64,000 nt of DNA, taken from the NCBI RefSeq assembly GCF_000720485.1, contig NZ_JOAX01000004.1:392041-456040 (forward strand), given 5' to 3'. Shown piece after piece: positions 15,841-26,224 of the stretch. A program made the translations under genes and the position numbers. Every line of letters starts with the position of its first letter. Within the stretch, counting starts at the first letter, position 1. Source of the stretch: Streptomyces ochraceiscleroticus. Its GTDB lineage: Bacteria; Actinomycetota; Actinomycetes; Streptomycetales; Streptomycetaceae. The notes beneath the pieces were generated by a model. It searched no databases, was not told the DNA's origin, and worked only from the letters and a program-made list of their open reading frames with translations.

Positions 15841-16307
15841 CAGGGAAACGGAGCGCCGGGCTGCTGCTGTACCGCCGTACGAGCGGCAGCGTCGAGCTGC
15901 TGCTGGCGCACATGGGCGGTCCGCTGTGGGCCCGCCGCGAGGCCGGGGCGTGGACGGTGCCGAAGGGCGAGTACGTGCCGCCGGAGGAACCGCTGGCGGC
16001 CGCCCGGCGGGAGTTCGAGGAGGAGTTGGGCCTGCCGCCTCCGGAAGGCCCGTACGTCCCTCTGGGCGACGTCCGTCAGTCGGGCGGCAAGACGGTCACC
16101 GTCTGGGCCGTCGAGGGCGACCTCGACCCGGCGGCGGTCGTGCCGGGGACGTTCGAGATGGAGTGGCCCAGGGGCTCCGGCGTCCTGCGGGCCTTCCCCG
16201 AGATCGACCGGGTGGCGTGGTGCGGCCCGGAGTCGGCCGGGGAACGGCTGATCGCCGCCCAACGCGCCTTCGTGGACCGGCTCCTCACGCACGTCGAGCC
16301 TGGCTGA
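15837..16307 (+). CDS. NUDIX hydrolase
   Basis: 156 residues with the Nudix box G-x5-E-x7-REFEEELGL at about 43-65 (GEYVPPEEPLAAARREFEEE). It starts with SAGLLLYRR, a common opening for ADP-ribose or nucleotide-diphosphate hydrolases of this group, and includes a WTVPKGEY segment. Translationally coupled to the DNA ligase gene, it may clean damaged nucleotides or remove NMP conjugates; the substrate cannot be read from sequence. It ends two bases before the convergent nucleotidyltransferase gene. Confidence 0.92.
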   Translation: MTGKRSAGLLLYRRTSGSVELLLAHMGGPLWARREAGAWTVPKGEYVPPEEPLAAARREFEEELGLPPPEGPYVPLGDVRQSGGKTVTVWAVEGDLDPAAVVPGTFEMEWPRGSGVLRAFPEIDRVAWCGPESAGERLIAAQRAFVDRLLTHVEPG

Positions 16308-16309
16308 AC

Positions 16310-17077
16310 TCACATACGCAGGGCCTGGCTGAGCCGCTCCTCGAACAGCGCCTCCGCCTCGGCGACGGCCCGCGCCAGGTGCGCCGCCTCCGGCCGCAGC
16401 CCGGCGACGACGGTGTCGATGCCGCGCAATCCCGCCTGGTGCAGGAGCCGCTTCTCGTTGGTGGTCCACTCGCCGCGCGCAGCGAGGACGGCGTGGGCGG
16501 TCTGCAGGGCGGCGGTGGCGAGCGCGCCGGCGACCTCGGTGGCCTGGCCGCGTGGCACGTACGCGCTCTTGGCGTACTGGATCGTGAGCTCTGCGCGGCC
16601 GCGCCATACCGGCGGGGCCGCGGCGCGCAGCGCCTCCGGGTAGGCGGGGCACGGCAGTTCGCCGCGCAGGACCTGGTTGACGGCCAGCTCCGCGACCACC
16701 AGGTAGCTGGGGATGCCCGCAAGGTGGAACATCAGCGGCTCCCAGTGGAAGCGGCCCTGCCCGGCCTCGGCGAGTTCGTGCTCGACGACGTCGAGGTCGC
16801 GGTAGTGGACGTCGACGCGCCGGCCGTCGATGCCCAGCCAGGCACCGCCGTTGAAGACGCCGCCGCCCCATTCGCCGAGCCCGGAGACCTCGCCGTCCCA
16901 GCCGACGGCACGCAGCTCCGCCGGGTCGAAGGCGCCGCGGTAGTACAGGGCGAAGTCCCAGTCGCTGTCGGCGGTGTGGGTGCCCTGGGCACGCGAGCCA
17001 CCGAGGGTGACGGCACGCACGGCGGACAGCCCCGCGAGCCGGTCGGCGACGTGGTCCAGGAACTCCTGATCGGTCAT
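16310..17077 (-). CDS. Pol-beta-type nucleotidyltransferase domain protein
   Basis: 255 residues from ATG 17077 (MTDQEF), preferred because GGGAG lies seven bases upstream; an in-frame ATG at 17092 overlaps that ribosome site. The motif LGGSRAQGTHTADSDWDFAL is the GS-x10-DxD active site, with a third acidic residue in RVDVHYRD. A C-terminal helical region (about 170-255) resembles the substrate-binding domain of aminoglycoside-nucleotidyltransferase-like (DUF4037-type) proteins. It may transfer NMP to a small molecule or protein; no substrate is evident. Confidence 0.85.
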   Translation of the reverse strand: MTDQEFLDHVADRLAGLSAVRAVTLGGSRAQGTHTADSDWDFALYYRGAFDPAELRAVGWDGEVSGLGEWGGGVFNGGAWLGIDGRRVDVHYRDLDVVEHELAEAGQGRFHWEPLMFHLAGIPSYLVVAELAVNQVLRGELPCPAYPEALRAAAPPVWRGRAELTIQYAKSAYVPRGQATEVAGALATAALQTAHAVLAARGEWTTNEKRLLHQAGLRGIDTVVAGLRPEAAHLARAVAEAEALFEERLSQALRM

Positions 17078-17123
17078 GACGGCGTCTCCCATGCGGCCGA
17101 CCCTAACGCCCCGCCCCTCCCCC

Positions 17124-18308
17124 TCACCGAAGCGTCAGCGACGCCCGGGAGTTGAGCTCGTGCACGTCGCTGCCCGTGGCGTGCCGGTAGGTGGCGGTGA
17201 TGCGGGCCAGCTCCCGCGGCGTCCGGCCGCCGGCCCGGTGCATCTCCCGGTTGGCCCGGACGACGGCCGTGGTCGCGTCGCGGCGCGCGTCCTCGTAGCG
17301 GGCCAGCCCGTCCGGTACACCGTCGGCCCGCGCGAGCTCGTGGGCGAGCACGCGGGCGTCGACGACCGCCTGTGACGCGCCGTTCGCGCCGACGGGGTAC
17401 ATCGGGTGGGCGGCGTCGCCGAGCAGGGTGACCCGGCCGCTCCCCCAGGCGGGCAGCGGGTCGCGGTCGGCCATGGGGTACTGCAGGAGCGGGTCGCCGC
17501 CCGCCAGCAGCGCGGGAACGTCGAGCACGCCCAGCGTCCAGTCCGCGTAGTACGGCAGGACGTCGGCGAGCCGGCCCGCGCTGTTCCAGGCCGCCTCCTC
17601 GGCGAGCGGCTGCGGCGCGGCCACCCTGACCAGAGCGACCCAGTTGATGCGGCCGCGGCCGATCGGGTACGCGACCAGCTCCGCGTCCCCGCCCGTCACG
17701 AGCACCGCCGAGGCACCGGTGAGGAAGGGTTCGCCCTCAGTGACGCCCCGCCACATGCGGATGCCCGACCACTGCAGCGGGCCGCCTGCCGGATGCAGCC
17801 GGGCCCGGACGGACGAGTGCAGGCCATCGGCGCCCACGAGCGCCGCCGCGTCGTACGTCTCCGCCGCTCCGGTCGCCCGGTCGAGCAGCCTGGCCCGGAC
17901 CGCGCCCGGCCGCTCCTCGAAGTCCACCAGCCGCGTTCCGGTACGGACCGCGCCGGCGCCCAGCCGGGCGCGCACCGCCGCGAGGAGCATGAGCTGCAGT
18001 TCGCCGCGGTGGAGGGAGTACTGCGGCCAGTGGTAGCCCTGCGCCCGGCCGCGCGGCTCGGTGAAGAGCCGCCGGCCGGACCGGTCGTAGTAGACGTTCT
18101 CGCCGGTGGCCACGGAGAGGGCGGCGAGCTCTTCGCCGAGGCCGAGTTCGGTCAGTTCGCGCACGGCGTGCGGCAGCAGGTTGATCCCGACGCCGAGCGG
18201 CCTGATCCGGCGGGCGCTCTCCACCACGACCGCGTCGATGCCCGCGGCGTGCAGGCTCAGCGCGGCGGTCAGCCCGCCGATGCCCGCGCCGGCGATCAGT
18301 ACGGTCAT
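17124..18308 (-). CDS. FAD-dependent monooxygenase
   Basis: 394 residues from the ATG at 18308, overlapping the stop of the SnoaL-like gene (ATGA). GxGxxG motif VLIAGAGIGGLTAALSL, a central DG motif (ALVGADGLHSSVR) and the GD motif (VTLLGDAAHPMYPVGANG) define a class A flavoprotein hydroxylase of the UbiH/PHBH/salicylate-hydroxylase type. It needs NAD(P)H and O2 and hydroxylates an aromatic or polyene substrate. Paired with a SnoaL-like small protein and a divergent LysR regulator it forms a small inducible oxidation module. Confidence 0.9.
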   Translation of the reverse strand: MTVLIAGAGIGGLTAALSLHAAGIDAVVVESARRIRPLGVGINLLPHAVRELTELGLGEELAALSVATGENVYYDRSGRRLFTEPRGRAQGYHWPQYSLHRGELQLMLLAAVRARLGAGAVRTGTRLVDFEERPGAVRARLLDRATGAAETYDAAALVGADGLHSSVRARLHPAGGPLQWSGIRMWRGVTEGEPFLTGASAVLVTGGDAELVAYPIGRGRINWVALVRVAAPQPLAEEAAWNSAGRLADVLPYYADWTLGVLDVPALLAGGDPLLQYPMADRDPLPAWGSGRVTLLGDAAHPMYPVGANGASQAVVDARVLAHELARADGVPDGLARYEDARRDATTAVVRANREMHRAGGRTPRELARITATYRHATGSDVHELNSRASLTLR

Positions 18309-18679
18309 CGTCCGGCCGCCGTCTCGGGGCGGTCCATGATGCGCAGCCAGCTCCCGTCCGGCTGCCGGCGCGCGACCTGCACCCGGCCGCCCGTGCCGTC
18401 GGCGGGCCGGGTGGAGGTCAGGGCGAGGTCGCCGTACCGGACCGTGGGCAGCGGCTCCTCCTCCACGAACGGCAGGGCCGCGTGCGCCACCATCCTCTCG
18501 CACACGGCGCGGATCGCGTCGCGGCCGACCGTGACGGCCCCCGGCGGGTAGGCGAGCACGGCGTCGGGTGCGTACAGCTCGGCCAGCCCCTCGGCGTCGC
18601 GGGCGTTGGCCCGCGCCACGAAGAGCCGGGCCAGGTCCTCGGGGGTGGCGGCGCGCTCGCGGGTGGTCTCGGTGGTCAT
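18305..18679 (-). CDS. SnoaL-like / NTF2-fold protein
   Basis: 124 residues from ATG 18679 (AAGGGGA upstream). The pattern LARLFVARANARDAEGLAELYAPDAVLAYP, then a glycine turn and four strands (TVRYGDLALTST, GGRVQVARRQPDGSWLRIMDRP), is the cone-shaped NTF2-like fold. Such proteins act as small cyclases, isomerases or ketosteroid-isomerase-like enzymes. First gene of the monooxygenase unit and divergent from the LysR regulator. Confidence 0.85.
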   Translation of the reverse strand: MTTETTRERAATPEDLARLFVARANARDAEGLAELYAPDAVLAYPPGAVTVGRDAIRAVCERMVAHAALPFVEEEPLPTVRYGDLALTSTRPADGTGGRVQVARRQPDGSWLRIMDRPETAAGR

Positions 18680-18769
18680 GGCAGGTTCCCCTTCTCGTCC
18701 TTGCTGCTTCCTGCTTTCACTCTGAAGCGGACCGGACCAGAAGTCCAAGAGATGGTAATTATGTGAACG

Positions 18770-18784
18770 AGAAGCATTGCTTCT
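18770..18784. promoter_or_regulatory. LysR operator candidate
   Basis: AGAAGCATTGCTTCT, two 7-base arms (AGAAGCA/TGCTTCT) around one central base, in the AT-rich interval between the divergent SnoaL-like and LysR genes, 22 bases before the LysR start. The position suits autoregulation and activation of the divergent unit. Confidence 0.6.
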
Positions 18785-18806
18785 GGCTCGGCTAGACTCG
18801 CCGCTC

Positions 18807-19700
18807 ATGGAGCTTCACCAGTTGCAGTACTTCGTCGCCGTGGCCGAGGAGCGGAACTTCACCCGCGCCGCGGAGCGGCTGCACGTGGCCCAGCCCGGGG
18901 TCAGCGCGCAGGTCCGCCGGCTGGAGCGGGAGCTCGGCCAGGAGCTGCTGGACCGCTCGGGCCGCTCGGTACGCCTGACCGAGGTGGGCGAGGCCGTCCT
19001 CCCGTACGCGCGCGCCGCGCTCGCCGCGGTCGACGGCGTCCGGTATGCCGTGGACGAGCTGACCGGGCTGCTCCGCGGGCGCGTCGCCGTGGGGACGGTG
19101 ACCTCGCACAGCGTCGAACTCCCGGACCTGCTGGCCGAGTTCCACGACGCTCACCCGGCGGTCGAGATCACCCTGTCCGAGGCCAATTCCGACCAGCTCA
19201 TCGACGGCCTGCGGACGGGCCGGCTGGACGCGGCGATCATCAGCGTGGGCAGCGGGACCCCGGCCGGTCTCGAGATCGAGGTGGTGGACGACCAGCCGGT
19301 CGTCGCGGCGGTCGCCCCCGCCCATGAACTCGCCGTCCACCCGGTCATCTCGCTCGACACCCTGCGCGGCCGCCCGCTGATCAGCCTGCCGCGCGGTACG
19401 GGGCTGCGCACCCGGCTCGACGAGGCGTGCGCGGCCGCCGGCTTCGCACCGGACATCGCCTTCGAGGCCAGCAGTCCCGAAGTGCTCGCGCAGTTGGCCG
19501 CGCGGGGCCTGGGCGCGGCGATCCTGCCCGGGGCTTTCGCCGCGGCCCGCGGCGAGGAGCTGCGGACCCTGACGATCGATCCGCCGGCCCTGCGCGGCCG
19601 CCTGGTCTTCGCCTGGCGGGCGGCGGGCCCGACCGGTCCGGCCGCCCGCGCCCTGATCGAGCGCGCCCGCGCGATGCTCCGCGCCCGGCCGCGGGCCTAA
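18807..19700 (+). CDS. LysR family transcriptional regulator
   Basis: 297 residues from the ATG at 18807. The N-terminal winged helix (MELHQLQYFVAVAEERNFTR, then AAERLHVAQPGVSAQVRRLE) is textbook LysR; a periplasmic-binding-like effector domain follows (RVAVGTVTSHSVELPDLL, PRGTGLRTRLDEA). It is divergent from the SnoaL-like/monooxygenase pair and probably controls it through the palindrome at 18770-18784. Its last four bases overlap the convergent histidine kinase gene. Confidence 0.95.
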   Translation: MELHQLQYFVAVAEERNFTRAAERLHVAQPGVSAQVRRLERELGQELLDRSGRSVRLTEVGEAVLPYARAALAAVDGVRYAVDELTGLLRGRVAVGTVTSHSVELPDLLAEFHDAHPAVEITLSEANSDQLIDGLRTGRLDAAIISVGSGTPAGLEIEVVDDQPVVAAVAPAHELAVHPVISLDTLRGRPLISLPRGTGLRTRLDEACAAAGFAPDIAFEASSPEVLAQLAARGLGAAILPGAFAAARGEELRTLTIDPPALRGRLVFAWRAAGPTGPAARALIERARAMLRARPRA

Positions 19701-20797
19701 GGACCGACCGGCAGTGTCAGATGCAGCCGGAAGCCGCCCTCGGACGTGGGGGCCGCGGTGACGGTGCCGCCGAGGAGTTCGGCGCGCTGGCGGAGGCCGA
19801 CCAGGCCGTGGGAGGCGCTGGGCAGCGGCAGGGCCGGGCGGGTGGGCGCGGTGTTGGTGACGGTGGCGTGCAGGGTGCCGCCCTCGTGGTGGACGCGGAC
19901 CGTCGCGGTGGCGCCCGGGGCGTGCTTGCGTACGTTGGTCAGGGCTTCCTGGACGGTGCGGTAGACGGCGCGCTGGACCGGCGGCGGGAGGCCGTCGGGC
20001 AGGTCGGTCTTCAGCTCGGCCTCGATGCCGCTGCACTCGACCAGGCGCTGCAGGTCGGCGAGGGAGGGCTGGGGGGTCAGCTCGGTCGGCCGGCTGCCGG
20101 AGGCACGTAACACGCTGACCATGTGCCGCAGTTCGTCCAGCGTCTGCACGCTGAGCCGCCGGATCGTGGCGGCCGCTTCCTTCACGGCGGGGTCGCGGGT
20201 GCCGACCTGGAGCGCCCCGGCCCGTACGGCGATCAGGCTGACCTGGTGGGAGACCACGTCGTGCATCTCCCGGGCGAGCTGGGCGCGTTCCTTGGCCAGT
20301 ACGGTCTGGGAGAGCAGCAGCCGCTCGTGGTCGCGGGCCTCGGAGATCTCGGCGAGCCGCAGTGACAGGTCGCGGCGGGCCTGGACGAGCTGGCCGAGGA
20401 AGACGGGGGCGGCCGCCATCGCCAGCTTGTATCCGACGTGGATCAGGGTCGAGGTGTCCTGATAGTCGTCGTACTCCGGGTACGGCCAGGGCACGACGTG
20501 GCCGGCCACGACCGTCAGGGCGCAGACGGCCAGGACCACGCGGCGGTGGGTGAGCGAGGCGAGGGTGTACAGCGCGGCGAGCGAGGCGTACTTGGCGTCG
20601 GCGAGGACGAGCGCCGGGAGGGTGAGGACGAAGGTGGTGAGCGGCAGGTGCCGGCGGAGCGCCAGCGAGAAGGCGCCGAGCAGCGAGCAGGCCGTGCCCC
20701 ACGGTTCGTCCGGTTCGTAGTGGGCCCAGGCGTCGAGCAGGACGGCGACGATGAGGGCGACGTCCAGCAGCCAGGCCGGCGGCCGTCTGTTCTTCAT
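19697..20797 (-). CDS. Two-component sensor histidine kinase (NarL/DesK type)
   Basis: 366 residues. Four or five N-terminal hydrophobic segments (about 8-130) give membrane anchoring without a large extracytoplasmic loop. The HisKA_3 dimerisation box ERAQLAREMHDVVSHQVSLIA has the phospho-acceptor His, and the ATPase part has QEALTNVRKHAPGA (N box) and SHGLVGLRQRAELLGG (G box). It is translationally coupled (4-base overlap) to the response regulator that precedes it. Confidence 0.93.
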   Translation of the reverse strand: MKNRRPPAWLLDVALIVAVLLDAWAHYEPDEPWGTACSLLGAFSLALRRHLPLTTFVLTLPALVLADAKYASLAALYTLASLTHRRVVLAVCALTVVAGHVVPWPYPEYDDYQDTSTLIHVGYKLAMAAAPVFLGQLVQARRDLSLRLAEISEARDHERLLLSQTVLAKERAQLAREMHDVVSHQVSLIAVRAGALQVGTRDPAVKEAAATIRRLSVQTLDELRHMVSVLRASGSRPTELTPQPSLADLQRLVECSGIEAELKTDLPDGLPPPVQRAVYRTVQEALTNVRKHAPGATATVRVHHEGGTLHATVTNTAPTRPALPLPSASHGLVGLRQRAELLGGTVTAAPTSEGGFRLHLTLPVGP

Positions 20798-21459
20798 CCG
20801 CCCTCCCCGCCGCGTAACGGCCGTAACAGTCCCGCGCGCTCGGCGAGCAGCGCCGCCTGGACGCGGCTGCTCACCCCCAGCTTGGTGAGGATGGCGCTCA
20901 CGTGGTCCTTGACCGTGCCGGTGCTCAGGTGCATCTGGGTACCGATGTCGACATTGGACAGCCCTTCGGCGATGAGGAGGAGCACGGCGCGCTCGCGGTC
21001 GGTCAGCCGGGCGACGCTGCGCACGGCGGGCGCGTCGGGGCCGCTGTCCAGATAGCCGTTGACGACGGTCCGGGTGACCGTGGCGGACAGGACGACGCCG
21101 CCGGCGGCCAGCGTGCGGATGAGGTGCGGGAGTTGTTCGGGATCGGTGTCCTTGAGCAGGAAGCCGTCGGCTCCGGAGCGCAGCGCCGTCGCCACGTATT
21201 CGTCGGTATCGAACGTGGTGAGCATGGCCACCACCGGCGGCTGCCGCAGCCGGCGCAGTTCCGCCAGGACGGTGAGCCCGTCCACGTCGGGCATGCGGAT
21301 GTCGAGCAGCACGACGTCCGGCCCCAACTCCCGTACGGTGCGCACCGCCTGGCCGCCGGGGACCGCCGCCACGACCTCGATGTCGTCCGCCGCGCCCAGG
21401 ATGTGCTGAAAGCCCGTACGGATCAGGGCCTCGTCATCCACCACCAGTACCCGGATCAC
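20794..21459 (-). CDS. Two-component response regulator, NarL/LuxR type
   Basis: 221 residues from GTG 21459 (GGAGC six bases upstream); an ORF extension to 21792 is not protein-like. The receiver domain has VLVVDDEALIR, the phospho-acceptor Asp in VVLLDIRMPDVDG and K in GFLLKDTDP. A LuxR-type HTH lies at about 150-210 (LTDRERAVLLLIAEGLSNVDIG). First gene of the pair with the kinase. It may also act on the Pls-type gene, transcribed divergently from about 21.8 kb, but no binding site is evident. Confidence 0.93.
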   Translation of the reverse strand: MIRVLVVDDEALIRTGFQHILGAADDIEVVAAVPGGQAVRTVRELGPDVVLLDIRMPDVDGLTVLAELRRLRQPPVVAMLTTFDTDEYVATALRSGADGFLLKDTDPEQLPHLIRTLAAGGVVLSATVTRTVVNGYLDSGPDAPAVRSVARLTDRERAVLLLIAEGLSNVDIGTQMHLSTGTVKDHVSAILTKLGVSSRVQAALLAERAGLLRPLRGGEGG

Positions 21460-21838
21460 GCGTGCTCCGCTCACCCAGCGCCATTCGCCCGATGTGTACC
21501 ACGCCGACCGTTCGATTCCGGGTGCCCGGGGCCGGTTCCCGCCATGCGGCGGGGGTGCTCCGGCCGGTCGGCGGGATGTGATCAGCCGGTCGGCGGGGCG
21601 GCACCGGCCGTCCGGCGGGGCGGCTCCGGAAACCTGGGGGATCGGTTCGGTGCCGTCCGCTCCGAAGACTGTGGAGCCGTGCGAAGGGCGGCCGCACCAC
21701 CCAGCGGCCGCCCCCTTCCATCCACTTCCCCCAGTCCACTTCCCCCGGCATCGGACCATCCCCCCACCGCGCCGGCGGGCGGCAGGCGCCAATCGGCCTT
21801 TCGCCCGTCGGCTCGATCGTCACTCTCAAGGAGTTCAA
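21460..21838. other. Intergenic region upstream of the Pls-type gene
   Basis: 379 bases between the divergent response regulator and Pls-type genes. The Pls-type frame is open upstream to 21494, but the translation is proline/glycine-rich without any domain and no ribosome site precedes an earlier start. I see no adenylation-domain remnant here and cannot place a promoter. Confidence 0.5.
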
Positions 21839-24352
21839 GTGGTGGGAAAGAATGTCCAGGTCTCGACAGCCGACCTGGACGTACCCGTACCCGCAACCGT
21901 CCCACGCGCGTACGCCGCGCCCGCGGCCGGCACCGAGAGCCAACTGGCCGAGGTGCTGGCCGGCGTCGTACACGTGGAACACGTACCGCCCGACAGCCAC
22001 TTCTTCGACGACCTCAGCGCCGATTCGCTGCTGATGGCACAGTTCTGCGCCCGGGTCAGGAAGCGTGCGGACCTGCCGTCGGTGTCGATGAAGGACATCT
22101 ACCGGTACCCGACGATCCGCAGCCTGGCGTCGGCGCTCCCGGAGCCCGCGCCCGCGCCGGGCCCCACCGAGTCACCGGCACTGGCGCCGCCCCCCGAGGC
22201 CGTGGCACCGGCGAGGGCGGGCACGCCGCAATACGTCCTGTGCGGGGCGCTGCAGCTCCTGATCTTCCTCGGCTACACCTACCTCACCGCACTGGTGATC
22301 GCCCGCGGCTATGACTGGATCGCCGGCGGAACAAGCCTGCTCGACAGTTACCTGCGGGCTGTCGTGTTCGGCGGCGCGGTCTTCGCCGCCGTGTGCGTCC
22401 TGCCGATCCTGGCCAAGTGGCTGCTCGTCGGCCGGTGGACGGCGCAGCGGATCCGCATCTGGAGCCCGGCGTACCTGCGGTTCTGGCTCGTCAGGACGCT
22501 GGTCCAGATGAACCCGCTGGTCCTGTTCGCCGGTTCACCGCTCTATGTGCTCTATCTGAAGGCGCTGGGCGCGCGGATCGGACGCGACGTCACGGTGCTC
22601 TCCAAGCACGTGCCCGTCTGCACCGACCTGCTCACGGTCGGCGACGGCACGGTCATCCGCAAGGACGCGTACGTCACCTGCTACCGGGCCGAGGCGGGCT
22701 GGATCCGGACCGGCCCCGTCACCCTCGGCAAGGACGTGTACATCAGCGAGGCCACGGTGCTCGACATCGACACCTCGCTCGGCGACGGGGCCCAGCTCGG
22801 CCATGCCTCGTCGCTGCACGCCGGGCAGACGGTCCCCGCCGGCGAGCGGTGGCACGGGTCGCCCGCGCAGCCCGCCGGGACGGACTTCCGCACGGTCGGC
22901 CCCGCCGACCTCCCCATGCGGCGCAAGGTGGCCTACAGCGTCACGCAGCTCCTGACCATGCTCTTCGTGTACCTGCCGCTGGTGATCGGCGGCGTGGACC
23001 TGCTGCTCGCCGAGGCACCGCAGCTCACCGCTTTCCTGTCCGACCAGCCGCCGCCCGTCACCAGTTGGGCGTTCTACCGTGACGCGCTGGCCGTGTCGTT
23101 CGTGCTCTTCTTCGGCTCGCTGATCCTCGGCCTGCTCCTCGTGTGCACGCTCCCCCGCCTGCTGCACCTCCTGATCAAGCCGGACCGGGTCTATCCGCTG
23201 TACGGGTTCCACTACTCCGTCCACCGGGCGATCGCGCGGCTGAGCAACAACAAGTTCTTCCTGCGGCTCTTCGGGGACAGCTCGTACATCGTCCACTACC
23301 TGCGCGGCCTCTCGTACGACCTGAACGAGATCGAGCAGACGGGGTCGAACTTCGGCACGGACGTGAAGCACGAGAGCCCGGTTCTGAGCTCCATCGGCAC
23401 CGGCACCATGGTCGCCGACGGCCTGTCGCTCCTGAACGCGGAGTACTCCAGTACGTCCTTCCGCCTGACCCGGGTGACGATCGGTCCGCACAACTTCCTC
23501 GGCAACCAGGTGACTTACCCGGCACGGGGGCGGACAGGGGACAACTGTCTGCTCGCCACGAAGGTGATGATCCCCGTCGACGGGCCCGTCCGGGAGGGCG
23601 TCGGGCTCCTGGGCTCGCCCAGCTTCGAGATCCCGCGCACCGTCGAGCGCGACACGTCCTTCGACCACCTCCGGGACGGCGACGCGTTCCGCCGCCGGCT
23701 GCGGGCCAAGAACCGGCACAACCTCATCACCCTCGGCTCGTTCCTGCTCGCCCGGTGGATCTACACCTTCGGCGTCCTCGCGGTCGGCTGGGCCATGGTC
23801 GCGCTGTACTCCTCGTGGGGTGCGGTGGCGATCGCGCTGGCGACCCTGCTGACCCTGGTGTTCAGCGTCCTGTACACGGGGATCCTGGAGCGCGTCAGTA
23901 CCCGGTTCCGGCGGCTGGTCCCGCGCCTCTGCTCGATCTACCACCCGCACTTCTGGCAGCACGAACGCTTCTGGAAGCACCAGGCGATGGAGCTGCGGCT
24001 GCTCAACGGCACGCCGTTCAAGGGCCTGTTCTGGCGGCTGGTGGGCGTCCGCCTCGGCCGGCGGCTCTTCGACGACGGCGCCCGGATGCCGGAGCGGACG
24101 CTCGTCACGATCGGCGACGACTGCACGCTCAATGTGGGCAGCGTCATCCAGTGCCACTCCCAGGAGGACGGCACCTTCAAGTCCGATCACAGCACGCTCG
24201 GGAACGGCTGCACCCTGGGGACCGGCACCCTGGTCCATTACGGCGTGACGCTGGGCGACGGCGTGACGCTCGCGCCCGACTCGTTCCTGATGAAGGGCGA
24301 AGAGGTGCCCGCCCACGCACGCTGGGGCGGGAACCCGGCCCACGAGCTGTGA
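21839..24352 (+). CDS. Pls-type membrane carrier/acyltransferase without adenylation domain
   Basis: 837 residues from GTG 21839 (AAGGAG five bases upstream; GTG 21842 also possible). Order: carrier domain about 32-100 with phosphopantetheine Ser63 in FFDDLSADSLLMAQF; a Pro/Ala linker to 128; membrane pair (132-157, 172-197); first left-handed beta-helix acyltransferase-like domain (about 245-345); membrane pair (365-390, 412-445); second beta-helix domain (about 495-600); membrane pair (628-655, 660-684); third beta-helix domain (about 735-835). This matches epsilon-poly-L-lysine synthetase (Pls/PosA family), which is about 1300 residues because it begins with an A domain. Here the A domain is absent, so the monomer must be activated elsewhere. 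Product unknown. Confidence 0.85.
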   Translation: MVGKNVQVSTADLDVPVPATVPRAYAAPAAGTESQLAEVLAGVVHVEHVPPDSHFFDDLSADSLLMAQFCARVRKRADLPSVSMKDIYRYPTIRSLASALPEPAPAPGPTESPALAPPPEAVAPARAGTPQYVLCGALQLLIFLGYTYLTALVIARGYDWIAGGTSLLDSYLRAVVFGGAVFAAVCVLPILAKWLLVGRWTAQRIRIWSPAYLRFWLVRTLVQMNPLVLFAGSPLYVLYLKALGARIGRDVTVLSKHVPVCTDLLTVGDGTVIRKDAYVTCYRAEAGWIRTGPVTLGKDVYISEATVLDIDTSLGDGAQLGHASSLHAGQTVPAGERWHGSPAQPAGTDFRTVGPADLPMRRKVAYSVTQLLTMLFVYLPLVIGGVDLLLAEAPQLTAFLSDQPPPVTSWAFYRDALAVSFVLFFGSLILGLLLVCTLPRLLHLLIKPDRVYPLYGFHYSVHRAIARLSNNKFFLRLFGDSSYIVHYLRGLSYDLNEIEQTGSNFGTDVKHESPVLSSIGTGTMVADGLSLLNAEYSSTSFRLTRVTIGPHNFLGNQVTYPARGRTGDNCLLATKVMIPVDGPVREGVGLLGSPSFEIPRTVERDTSFDHLRDGDAFRRRLRAKNRHNLITLGSFLLARWIYTFGVLAVGWAMVALYSSWGAVAIALATLLTLVFSVLYTGILERVSTRFRRLVPRLCSIYHPHFWQHERFWKHQAMELRLLNGTPFKGLFWRLVGVRLGRRLFDDGARMPERTLVTIGDDCTLNVGSVIQCHSQEDGTFKSDHSTLGNGCTLGTGTLVHYGVTLGDGVTLAPDSFLMKGEEVPAHARWGGNPAHEL

Positions 24353-24367
24353 GAGCCCCACCGGGGT

Positions 24368-24398
24368 GTGGTGCCGGGCGGTTGCCGCCCGGCACCAC
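24368..24398. terminator. Bidirectional terminator
   Basis: GTGGTGCCGGGCGG (24368-24381) pairs perfectly with CCGCCCGGCACCAC (24385-24398) around TTG, between the convergent Pls-type and histidine kinase genes. Confidence 0.85.
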
Positions 24399-24413
24399 TC
24401 CACCCCCGGCTCG

Positions 24414-26210
<1,797 letters not shown>

Positions 26211-26224
26211 TCACAAGACGCGCA

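Noticed and set aside
21494..21838. N-terminal extension of the Pls-type protein
   Set aside because: Open frame but Pro/Gly-rich with no domain; AAGGAG directly precedes the GTG at 21839.
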